Shown here one piece after another: positions 1 through 6,790 of a stretch of DNA of 10,112 bases (within the stretch, counting starts at the first letter, position 1; every line of letters starts with the position of its first letter). Below the pieces are notes generated by a model. The model was not told the DNA's origin and did no database searches. It saw nothing but the letters and a program-made list of their open reading frames with translations. This DNA is from UBA1431 sp049324235 (GTDB taxonomy: Bacteria; Bacillota; Clostridia; Christensenellales; UBA1431), in the NCBI GenBank assembly GCA_049324235.1, contig JBMOLJ010000061.1:1-10112 (forward strand), written 5' to 3'. The translations under genes and the position numbers were made by a program.

Positions 1-1358
1 CCACGGAGCGCATCCGCACCTGGCGCAGGCTCTGGATCGCGCTGGCCGAGGCCGAGCAGGATCTCGGGCTGAATATTACGGATGAACAGATCGCTGAACT
101 CAGGGCGCATACCGAAGACATCAACTTCGGGGACGCCGCCAAAAAAGAACGCGAGATACGCCACGACGTCATGGCGCACGTGTACGCGTACGGGCTACAG
201 TGCCCGGCCGCGCGCGGGATCATCCACCTGGGCGCGACGTCCTGCTATGTGACCGACAACGCGGATATGATCATCTATAAAAAGGCGCTCGCGCTGGTGC
301 GGGACAAGCTCGTAAAAGCCATCGCCAATCTGGCGGGATTCGCAAGGGAGCACGCGTCGCTCCCCTGCCTCGGATACACGCATCTGCAGGTGGCGCAGCC
401 GGTCACCGTGGGCAAGCGCGCCTGCCTGTGGATACAGGACCTTATGCTGGACCTTTCGGATATCGAGTACGTGATGGACAGCCTGAAACTTCTCGGCTCC
501 AAGGGCACGACGGGCACGCAGGCCAGCTTTCTGAGCCTGTTTGACGGCGACCACGAAAAGTGCCGCAGGCTGGACAGCCTCATTGCGAAGAAGATGAGCT
601 TTGCCGCAACGTACGCCGTAACCGGCCAGACCTATCCGAGAAAAGAAGACAGCCGCATCGTAAACGCGCTGTCCGGCATTGCCCAGAGCGCGCACCGCTT
701 CGGAAGCGACGTTCGCCTGCTGCAGCACATGCGCGAGCTGGAGGAGCCGTTTGAAAAAAGCCAGGTCGGCTCCAGCGCCATGGCATACAAGCGGAACCCC
801 ATGCGCTGCGAGCGCATCTGCTCTATTGCGCGCTACGTCATCGCCGACGCTTTGAATCCGGCCATGACCGCATCCACGCAGTGGCTCGAGCGCACGCTGG
901 ACGATTCGGCGAACCGCCGCATCGCCATCCCAGAGGCCTTCCTCGCCGTAGACGCCATACTATCGCTCATCATCAATGTGACCGACGGCATGGTGGTGTA
1001 TCCGGCGATCATCAACCGGAGGCTTAAGGAATACCTTCCCTTCATCGCGACCGAGAACCTGTTGATGGCGGCCGTGAAAGCGGGCGGCGACCGGCAGGCG
1101 CTGCACGAACGCATACGCGTACATTCTATGGAAGCGTCGCGCCGCATGAAGGAGGGCGACGGCGTATGCGACCTGATCGGGCGGCTTGCGGATGACCCCG
1201 CTTTTTCCATGACGCTGCCCGAACTCGAAGCGCTGATGGAGCCGTCGCTCTATATCGGCCGCGCGCCGGAGCAGGTGCATGAGTATCTTACTAACGAAGT
1301 GCAGCCCGTGCTGGACGCGCATCCCGTGGGCAACATCACTGCTGAAATCAATATTTAA
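1..1358 (+). CDS. purB: Adenylosuccinate lyase, 5'-truncated by the window edge
   Basis: This enzyme cleaves adenylosuccinate to AMP plus fumarate and SAICAR to AICAR plus fumarate, in cytosolic purine synthesis. The reading frame is open from base 3, so the gene starts left of the window; 451 residues are visible and roughly 25 are probably missing. Three His segments of the fumarase/aspartase superfamily are present: RHDV (His at 162-164), IHLGATS (His at 225-227) and GYTHLQ (His at 381-383). The mobile catalytic loop SSAMAYKRNP begins at 771, with the catalytic Ser in the SS pair. The part after the loop (QWLERTLDDSANRR, then a stretch containing ATEN and VKAGG) resembles the human-type ADSL more than the short B. 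subtilis type, from memory of those sequences. The stop is TAA. An internal ATG at 171 lies after the first catalytic His and cannot be the true start. guaA follows 28 bp later, so the two are probably cotranscribed. Confidence 0.96.
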   Translation, partial: TERIRTWRRLWIALAEAEQDLGLNITDEQIAELRAHTEDINFGDAAKKEREIRHDVMAHVYAYGLQCPAARGIIHLGATSCYVTDNADMIIYKKALALVRDKLVKAIANLAGFAREHASLPCLGYTHLQVAQPVTVGKRACLWIQDLMLDLSDIEYVMDSLKLLGSKGTTGTQASFLSLFDGDHEKCRRLDSLIAKKMSFAATYAVTGQTYPRKEDSRIVNALSGIAQSAHRFGSDVRLLQHMRELEEPFEKSQVGSSAMAYKRNPMRCERICSIARYVIADALNPAMTASTQWLERTLDDSANRRIAIPEAFLAVDAILSLIINVTDGMVVYPAIINRRLKEYLPFIATENLLMAAVKAGGDRQALHERIRVHSMEASRRMKEGDGVCDLIGRLADDPAFSMTLPELEALMEPSLYIGRAPEQVHEYLTNEVQPVLDAHPVGNITAEINI

Positions 1359-1375
1359 CCTATATAAGCAAAGCC

Positions 1376-1382
1376 AGGGAGG
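1376..1382 (+). promoter_or_regulatory. Ribosome binding site of guaA
   Basis: AGGGAGG lies 4 bases before the ATG at 1387. It decides the start of guaA: the same frame is open back to an ATG at 1279, but that lies inside purB and has no comparable site, while the protein from 1387 begins with the normal GuaA N-terminus (IIVLDFGGQFNQ). Confidence 0.85.
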
Positions 1383-1386
1383 AACC

Positions 1387-2916
1387 ATGACCAGGGAAAA
1401 AATTATCGTGCTCGATTTTGGCGGGCAGTTCAACCAGCTCATCGCGCGCCGCGTGCGCGAACTGGGCGTTTATTGCGAAGTGCTGCCTTATGATACGCCG
1501 CTTGAGGAATACGCCGACGCGTCCCTAAAGGGTATCATCCTCACCGGCGGCCCCCAGAGCGTGCATGCGGAGGACTCCCCCGCCTGCCCGCCCGAAACGT
1601 TTGAGACGGGCGTGCCGGTGCTGGGCATCTGCTATGGCATGCAGCTCATATCGCACATGCTGGGCGGAACTACGCAGGAAGCCAGGGCGGGCGAATACGG
1701 CCTCGCGCGCTTTACCGCCACGACGCACGACCTCTTTGCGGACGTTGAGACCGATTCCGTGGTCTGGATGAACCACCGCGACCAGGTCGCAACCCTTCCC
1801 GGCGGTTTTACGCCCATCGGCTGCACCGACAACTGCGTGATCGCGGCGTTCGCGCACGACGCGAAGAAGCTCTTGGGCGTGCAGTTCCATCCCGAGGTGC
1901 AGCACACGACACACGGCATGCAGATTCTTAAGAACTTCCTGTATAAAATTTGCGGCTGCGCGGGCGGCTATGATGCGGGCAACCTGATCGACGACCTTGT
2001 GCGCGAGGTGCGCGAAAAGGCGGGGGACGCGCCGGTTTTAAGCGCGCTCTCCGGCGGCGTGGACTCGTCGGTGGCGTCGGTGCTGGTGCACCGCGCCGTG
2101 GGCGACAACCTCACCTGCATATTCGTCGACCACGGCCTGTTGCGAAAGGGCGAAGCCGAGCAGGTGGTGCGCACCTACCGCGACCATCTCGGGCTGAACG
2201 TCATCGCCGTGGACGCGAGCAAGCGTTTCCTTGATAAGCTCACGGGCGTAACCGACCCCGAGAAGAAGCGCAAGATCATCGGCAACGAGTTCATCCGCGT
2301 GTTCGAGGAAGAATCGGCCAAGGTGAACGCGGACTATCTGGTACAGGGCACGATTTACCCCGACGTGATCGAGAGCGGGCGCGGGCCGTCGGCGTCCATC
2401 AAGAGCCACCACAACGTGGGCGGGCTGCCCGAAAACATGCGCTTTAAGGGCCTGATCGAGCCGCTTCGGATGCTGTTCAAGGACGAGGTGCGCGCACTCG
2501 GCGAGAGCCTTGGGATTGACCGCAGCCTTGTCTGGCGCCAGCCCTTCCCCGGCCCCGGCTTGGCGATACGCATCATGGGTGAGGTCACGGCCGAAAAGCT
2601 GCACGTCCTGCGCGAGAGCGACGCCATCGTACGCGAGGAAATCGATAAAGCGGGCCTTGGGGAGAGCGTATGGCAGTATTTTGCTGTGCACACCGGCGTG
2701 CGCACCGTGGGCGTCATGGGCGACGCCCGCACATACGACAGCTGCATCGCCGTGCGCGCCGTCACCTCCAGCGACGCAATGACGGTCGCCGCCGCCGAGA
2801 TCCCTTACCCCGTGCTGACTATAATAACATCCCGCATCATAGGCGAGGTTCGCGGCGTAAACCGCGTGGTGTACGACATCACAAGCAAGCCCCCGGGAAC
2901 TATAGAGTGGGAGTGA
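1387..2916 (+). CDS. guaA: GMP synthase (glutamine-hydrolysing)
   Basis: This enzyme converts XMP, ATP and glutamine to GMP in the cytosol, the last step of the guanine branch. The product is 509 aa, close to the usual 510-525. The N-terminal class I glutamine amidotransferase domain (about 1-195) shows the oxyanion region TGGPQSV and the triad Cys82 (GICYGMQ), His168 and Glu170 (QFHPEVQHT). The ATP-pyrophosphatase domain follows, with the PP-loop SGGVDSS at 222-228. The C-terminal dimerisation domain contains FPGPGLAIR and ends in the typical PPGTIEWE. All key residues are intact. It follows purB by 28 bp and probably shares its transcript. The TGA stop at 2914-2916 is only 11 bp from the stop of the convergent restriction endonuclease gene, and no terminator hairpin fits between them. 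Confidence 0.98.
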   Translation: MTREKIIVLDFGGQFNQLIARRVRELGVYCEVLPYDTPLEEYADASLKGIILTGGPQSVHAEDSPACPPETFETGVPVLGICYGMQLISHMLGGTTQEARAGEYGLARFTATTHDLFADVETDSVVWMNHRDQVATLPGGFTPIGCTDNCVIAAFAHDAKKLLGVQFHPEVQHTTHGMQILKNFLYKICGCAGGYDAGNLIDDLVREVREKAGDAPVLSALSGGVDSSVASVLVHRAVGDNLTCIFVDHGLLRKGEAEQVVRTYRDHLGLNVIAVDASKRFLDKLTGVTDPEKKRKIIGNEFIRVFEEESAKVNADYLVQGTIYPDVIESGRGPSASIKSHHNVGGLPENMRFKGLIEPLRMLFKDEVRALGESLGIDRSLVWRQPFPGPGLAIRIMGEVTAEKLHVLRESDAIVREEIDKAGLGESVWQYFAVHTGVRTVGVMGDARTYDSCIAVRAVTSSDAMTVAAAEIPYPVLTIITSRIIGEVRGVNRVVYDITSKPPGTIEWE

Positions 2917-2927
2917 TATCATTGTTT

Positions 2928-4007
2928 TCAGCCAATTTCCTTTTTCAAATCATCAATAAAACTGGACATTGGCCTTACATAGTCTTTTAAACCAATATGT
3001 TCTCTACATATAGCAAGACGACGGCTGTCATCACGCAAATAGAATATATGACGCATTCCACCAAGATGAGAGAGCTTTTCGTCTGATAAGTCCTCATCAT
3101 ATGTCACGAGATGCCATAATTGTTTAATCTTAAACCTGCCCAGAACCTCGGCAGTTGCGCTTGAGACTTGTTTCCAGCGTTCTCGCAAGGTTCGTTTACA
3201 AGAGATTCCAATAAGCCATTTATCCTTGCAGCGTATCCATTTATCAACCTCAATATCTGCTTGAAAATGCTCGGGAGCTTTTGCGGCTTTAATGTGATAA
3301 TAATCAAATAAAAAACTGGTTACATCCTCCAGGCTGCCCCCTGCCCTCGCCTTGCGTTTCTGGCCCAAACGGCGTTCGTATTCCTGCATAAAAGCTGTAA
3401 GCACCAAATTAGCTTCAAATTCCGGCAAAAAAGAAACATCTCTGCGAAGATGCGTGAATTCTCTGACAACCGCAACACGTTCGGCATTCAAACAACCTTC
3501 AACACCGGCATCATCCCAAAACCCAATCACAGTTGCGAGCGCATCGTCTCCAAGCTCGTCAAGATAGGCTTTTGCCGTAGCTTCCGTGTACACCCTATCA
3601 TTGCTGGGTATTTCTTCCAATGCTTTGTTTATCGGTATTAGAATGCTCTCGGCTGTTAAAACAAATACAATGACATCTTCGATGTTTTTAAGCTTTGTGG
3701 ATACGTCATCGAAAAACAAATGAACTCTTTCCGTCTTGCTGGCGGAACGGGCGAACCTATTATAAAGTAACGCTTTGATAGTATCTTTTGATAGCTTAAC
3801 CTTAGTTTCATCTGGCAGCGTATCGTCTTTAATTATTTTACGCAAACCAAGAGATATTTCCGACAATAGTTTGCTCTCTTTTCCAATACTGCCATATTTA
3901 TCCCCATTAATAAGCATCCGTGCAAACCAATATGTATTTGCCCAAGGATTAACCAGCAATGATTGTAGATTAATAGCATTGTCTGAATCGGTATTCATTT
4001 TTGCCAT
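2928..4007 (-). CDS. Type II restriction endonuclease, PD-(D/E)XK-like (predicted)
   Basis: The 359-aa product is predicted to cut unmethylated DNA at the site protected by the overlapping methyltransferase. I do not recognise the named family or its target. Near the C-terminus, residues 251-280 carry acidic residues D251, E253 and D255, then a hydrophobic strand and SCKRTLRERWKQ (269-280). This fits a PD-(D/E)XK core with K271 catalytic and R277 six residues on, reminiscent of EcoRII/PspGI (KTTCKDRWRQ in EcoRII, from memory). The downstream Glu expected at K+13 is Ala284 here; Glu287 or Glu276 might substitute. Residues 1-230 are mostly helical-looking and unassigned; they could bind DNA or act as an effector domain. 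The ATG at 4007 is chosen because AAGAGG lies 6 bases upstream; a second ATG at 3998 forms an ATGA overlap with the methyltransferase stop. Function rests mainly on context plus this motif. Confidence 0.8.
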   Translation of the reverse strand: MAKMNTDSDNAINLQSLLVNPWANTYWFARMLINGDKYGSIGKESKLLSEISLGLRKIIKDDTLPDETKVKLSKDTIKALLYNRFARSASKTERVHLFFDDVSTKLKNIEDVIVFVLTAESILIPINKALEEIPSNDRVYTEATAKAYLDELGDDALATVIGFWDDAGVEGCLNAERVAVVREFTHLRRDVSFLPEFEANLVLTAFMQEYERRLGQKRKARAGGSLEDVTSFLFDYYHIKAAKAPEHFQADIEVDKWIRCKDKWLIGISCKRTLRERWKQVSSATAEVLGRFKIKQLWHLVTYDEDLSDEKLSHLGGMRHIFYLRDDSRRLAICREHIGLKDYVRPMSSFIDDLKKEIG

Positions 4008-4762
4008 TCTTCGCCTCTTAAGCGCTTTTTTGCCATTTCGCAGTATTCTTGAGAAATATCTATACCAATATAGTCTCTGCCCTGGTTCCGCGCCGCAACC
4101 GCCGTAGTGCCGCTTCCCATAAACGGATCTAAAACAATTTGCGCAAAAGTACTGGAGATAATCCTTTCAATAAGATCGACCGGAAACGGTGCAGGGTGAG
4201 GGTTATTCATCTCCTGCATAAATTCCCAAATATCCCCATAACTGTTTGCTTTTGGTGCTAGGCGGAATTTGGGCTTTGCGATTAAGTAGATGACCTCATA
4301 AGTAGGCAAAAAGTAACCTTTATTGAAGTTGATGCCGCCTTTTCTTCTCCAAATAATTATTTGACGTACAGGAAATCCATCAATAATTTCATGTCTGTCT
4401 TGTAACAAGCCATTTTGTACACGCCATTTATGATTATAAAAAATCGCACCATCGTCCTTTAAAAGACGCATCATTTCTTTCAGGCATTCCCGCTGCCATT
4501 TAACATATTCATCATACGGCATGCAATCGTTATATGTGTCATAACCGTTTATCAATTGAGCATTTTTCCATTTGCCGCCTCTACCGTCTTTCAGCCCATT
4601 TCCACTCGAGTTTTTCAAATTGTATGGCGGTGATGTCACAATCAAATCAATACTGGTATCCGGTAATGTCCGCAGCACGCTAACAGTATCTCCACATATA
4701 ATCTGATTACGAACATGAAGTAAGGGATCAGGATCAGCTAGAGTTAGATTAATGATAGACAT
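3995..4762 (-). CDS. Site-specific DNA methyltransferase (N4-cytosine or N6-adenine), beta type
   Basis: The 255-aa product transfers a methyl group from S-adenosylmethionine to an exocyclic amino group in DNA, protecting sites from the partner nuclease. The catalytic motif IV TSPPYN is at 43-48, preceded by the IICGD segment (D25). The SAM-binding motif I, DPFMGSGTT, comes late at 212-220 and is followed by YIGID (D235). Catalytic motif before SAM motif defines the beta arrangement. HPAPFP (189-194) corresponds to motif X. SPPY is common in N4-cytosine enzymes, but TSPPYN also occurs in N6-adenine enzymes, so the modified base is unresolved. The ATG at 4762 is chosen because AGGGAG lies 8 bases upstream; the further ATG at 4810 lies inside the promoter spacer and should not be transcribed. 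The gene precedes and overlaps the endonuclease by 13 bp, suggesting translational coupling. Confidence 0.93.
   Translation of the reverse strand: MSIINLTLADPDPLLHVRNQIICGDTVSVLRTLPDTSIDLIVTSPPYNLKNSSGNGLKDGRGGKWKNAQLINGYDTYNDCMPYDEYVKWQRECLKEMMRLLKDDGAIFYNHKWRVQNGLLQDRHEIIDGFPVRQIIIWRRKGGINFNKGYFLPTYEVIYLIAKPKFRLAPKANSYGDIWEFMQEMNNPHPAPFPVDLIERIISSTFAQIVLDPFMGSGTTAVAARNQGRDYIGIDISQEYCEMAKKRLRGEEWQK
4014..4019 (-). promoter_or_regulatory. Ribosome binding site of the restriction endonuclease
   Basis: AAGAGG on the minus strand, inside the last codons of the methyltransferase, sits 6 bases before the ATG at 4007. It favours that start over the ATG at 3998, which would be 15 bases away. Confidence 0.6.
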
Positions 4763-4770
4763 TGTTCGCA

Positions 4771-4776
4771 CTCCCT
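4771..4776 (-). promoter_or_regulatory. Ribosome binding site of the methyltransferase
   Basis: AGGGAG on the minus strand is 8 bases before the ATG at 4762. It fixes the methyltransferase start and excludes the 16-residue upstream extension from the ATG at 4810. Confidence 0.75.
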
Positions 4777-4795
4777 GATTATCTTCGTTGTATCT

Positions 4796-4824
4796 ATTAT
4801 GCCAACACATATGTTTTTTGTCAC
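4796..4824 (-). promoter_or_regulatory. Sigma-A-type promoter of the restriction-modification genes
   Basis: On the minus strand a -35 box GTGACA (4819-4824; 5/6 to TTGACA) and a -10 box CATAAT (4796-4801; 5/6 to TATAAT) are separated by exactly 17 bp. Transcription would start near 4789, leaving a leader of about 27 bases before the methyltransferase ATG. The spacer contains the palindrome ACATATGT (4807-4814), nearly centred, which may be a repressor site. Read-through from glmS is also possible because no terminator is visible after glmS. Confidence 0.65.
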
Positions 4825-4882
4825 TACATACATGCCATATTTATTTAAAATACGGATTCAATCTCTTCACCATCATATACTC

Positions 4883-6718
4883 TTACTCCACCGTCACGCT
4901 TTTCGCGAGGTTCCGCGGCTTGTCGATGTCGCAGCCGCGCTCGAGCGCCATGTAATAGGCGAAAAGCTGCATGGGCAGTATCGCGAGCACGGGCGCGATG
5001 GAATCGTCAACCTTCGGGATGTACCACACCTCGTCGGCTTCCTTGGCGACGCGGTCGTCGCCCTCCATCGCGATTGCCAGCACGTATGCGCCGCGCACTT
5101 TTACTTCCTTGATGTTGCTGATCGTCTTTTCGACGAGCGCCTGCTGCGTGGCCATGGCCACCACCAGCGTCCCCTGCTCGATCAGCGCGATGGTCCCGTG
5201 CTTGAGTTCGCCCGCCGCGTAGGCCTCCGAGTGGATGTAGGATATCTCCTTGAGCTTTAAGGATGCTTCCATCGCCAGCGCGTAATCCAGCCCGCGGCCC
5301 AGGAAAAACACGCTGTGCCGGTCAAAATAGATGCTGGCAAACCGCTGTATCTCGTCTACATCCGCAAGCGCCGCTTTGGCTTTTTCGCTCAGCCCCAGCA
5401 GCTTTTCAAACATTTCGGACGCCTGCTGCTCCGTAAAATTGCCGCGCTGCAACGCAAATTCGGCGGCGAGCGCGTAGAGCACCATCAGCTGCGACGTGTA
5501 CGCTTTCGTGGACGCGACCGCGATCTCCAGCCCCGCCCACGTGTGGATCACATAATCAGCCTCGCGCGCGACCGAGCTGCCCACAACGTTGGTGATGGCC
5601 AGCACCTTCCCGCCCCGCGCCCTGGCTTCGCGCATGGCCGCAAGCGTGTCCGCCGTCTCGCCCGACTGGCTGATGATGATAAAGAGCGTATCGGGCAGCG
5701 TGACCGGGTCGCGGTAACGGTACTCGGACGCGATGTCTATCTCTACCGGAATCCTGAGCAGGCGTTCAAAGACGTACTTGCCCACAATGCCAGCGTGGTA
5801 CGCGGTTCCGCACGCGATAATGCAGATGCGTTTGATGTTTTTCACCTGCTCCGGCTCCATCTGCAGTATGCTCTCGCGCATGGACCACAGCCCGTCTTTT
5901 TGTTCGAGCATGGGCTGGAGCGTATCCCGCAGCGCTTTGGGCTGCTCGTGTATCTCCTTCGCCATGAAATGCTCATACCCGCCCTTTTCCGCAACCTCGA
6001 TGTCCCAGTCGATATGGAGCATCTCGCGCTCCACTATCTCGCCGAACTGGTCATATACGGTCACGCCGCCATGCTCCAGCACGGCGATATCCATGTTTTC
6101 GAGCAGGAAAACGTTGCGCGTATGCTCCAGGATTGCAGGGATGTCGGAGGCGATCATGCAGCCGTCCTCGGCCTTGGCCGCAATGAGCGGGCTGTCCTTG
6201 CGCGCGCAGAAAAGCTTATCCGGCTCCTGCCTGCAAAGGATCCCCAGCGCAAACGACCCTTCCAGCAGCGGGAGCACCTTGGTGATGGTCTTTAGCATGT
6301 CCCCGTCGTAATACACGCTCAGAAGGTGCGCCACCACTTCGGTGTCGGTCTGCGACAGGAACACGCAGCCCTGTTCCTCCAGCCATTCGCGAATCTTGCG
6401 GTAGTTTTCGATAATGCCGTTATGGATAACCGAAATGCATCCGGTCCCGTCGATATGCGGATGCGAATTGACGTCCGACGGCTCGCCGTGGGTCGCCCAC
6501 CGCGTGTGCCCGATGCCCACGCACCCTTCGGCCCCCTTTGCGTCCAGCAGGTTCTGTAAATCCTGCACGCGGCCCTTGGTCTTGCGCACGATGATGCCGT
6601 CTTCGCCCAGCACGCTGATGCCCGCCGAATCGTACCCCCTGTATTCAAGCCTCCTGAGCCCGCTCATCAGCAAGGGCGAGGCCTGCCTTTTGCCAATATA
6701 CCCAACGATACCACACAT
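4883..6718 (-). CDS. glmS: Glutamine--fructose-6-phosphate aminotransferase (isomerizing)
   Basis: This enzyme makes glucosamine-6-phosphate from fructose-6-phosphate and glutamine in the cytosol, the entry step to UDP-GlcNAc, peptidoglycan and teichoic acid precursors. It has 611 aa, the normal length. The class II (Ntn) glutaminase domain spans about 1-240: after Met removal Cys2 (MCGIVGYIG) becomes the nucleophile, with HTRWATHG at 71-78, HNG at 99-101 and a TDTE segment at 124-127. Two SIS sugar-isomerase domains follow, with CGTAYHAG at 303-310, SQSGETADT at 350-358 and STKAYTSQ at 403-410. The C-terminus is the conserved KPRNLAKSVTVE. The ATG is preceded by GGGGAGGA with 8-base spacing. 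It lies 72 bp after gatB on the same strand, too little space for a full glmS ribozyme. The downstream side joins the AT-rich R-M island without a visible terminator. Confidence 0.98.
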   Translation of the reverse strand: MCGIVGYIGKRQASPLLMSGLRRLEYRGYDSAGISVLGEDGIIVRKTKGRVQDLQNLLDAKGAEGCVGIGHTRWATHGEPSDVNSHPHIDGTGCISVIHNGIIENYRKIREWLEEQGCVFLSQTDTEVVAHLLSVYYDGDMLKTITKVLPLLEGSFALGILCRQEPDKLFCARKDSPLIAAKAEDGCMIASDIPAILEHTRNVFLLENMDIAVLEHGGVTVYDQFGEIVEREMLHIDWDIEVAEKGGYEHFMAKEIHEQPKALRDTLQPMLEQKDGLWSMRESILQMEPEQVKNIKRICIIACGTAYHAGIVGKYVFERLLRIPVEIDIASEYRYRDPVTLPDTLFIIISQSGETADTLAAMREARARGGKVLAITNVVGSSVAREADYVIHTWAGLEIAVASTKAYTSQLMVLYALAAEFALQRGNFTEQQASEMFEKLLGLSEKAKAALADVDEIQRFASIYFDRHSVFFLGRGLDYALAMEASLKLKEISYIHSEAYAAGELKHGTIALIEQGTLVVAMATQQALVEKTISNIKEVKVRGAYVLAIAMEGDDRVAKEADEVWYIPKVDDSIAPVLAILPMQLFAYYMALERGCDIDKPRNLAKSVTVE

Positions 6719-6790
6719 AATAACCGTCCTCCCCGCGCAGGTGCTTTTTTCCCCAACAACATCCTATGCGCGTTTTTTACGTATCGTGTT
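6719..6790 (-). other. gatB-glmS intergenic region, ribosome binding site only
   Basis: These 72 bases hold a strong ribosome binding site for glmS (GGGGAGGA, 6727-6734). I see no convincing promoter, terminator or glmS ribozyme core, so glmS is probably read through from gatB. Confidence 0.6.

Larger units (their letters stand above)
2917..4882. other. AT-rich restriction-modification island between guaA and glmS
   Basis: The stretch between the guaA stop and the glmS stop differs sharply in base composition. Hand counts gave 23/60 GC at 3601-3660 and 21/60 at 4321-4380, against 46/60 in guaA (2041-2100) and 43/60 in glmS (5581-5640). It holds exactly two genes, a DNA methyltransferase and a restriction endonuclease, with their own promoter. 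Both flanking genes keep complete C-termini, so the insert fits cleanly between two stop codons. I saw no integrase, transposase, tRNA, long terminal repeat or convincing target duplication at the edges. Acquisition by horizontal transfer is inferred from composition and gene content. Confidence 0.75.

Noticed and set aside
171..1358. purB starting at ATG 171 as a complete gene
   Set aside because: The frame continues upstream to base 3 with clear PurB sequence including a catalytic His before 171, so the ATG is internal.
2038..2922. 294-codon open frame on the minus strand opposite guaA
   Set aside because: It is a shadow of the GC-rich guaA reading frame; the translation is low-complexity in Ala, His and Val, and guaA is certain on the other strand.
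4763..4810. Upstream ATG at 4810 extending the methyltransferase by 16 residues
   Set aside because: It lies within the promoter spacer upstream of the expected transcription start, and the ATG at 4762 has the ribosome binding site.
2905..4900. Target-site duplication or terminal inverted repeats at the edges of the R-M island
   Set aside because: Only short chance matches (GGAGT, ATCAT) were found near both edges, too short to support a transposon or integrase junction.
5315..6295. 326-codon open frame on the plus strand inside glmS
   Set aside because: It is antisense to conserved glmS domains, with an Arg/Leu-rich composition and no ribosome binding site or recognisable motif.
6734..6772. 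Inverted repeat CGCGCA / TGCGCG followed by a T-run on the plus strand, considered as a terminator
   Set aside because: The loop is 27 bases with a 6-bp stem, and no plus-strand gene precedes it; it faces against the genes here.
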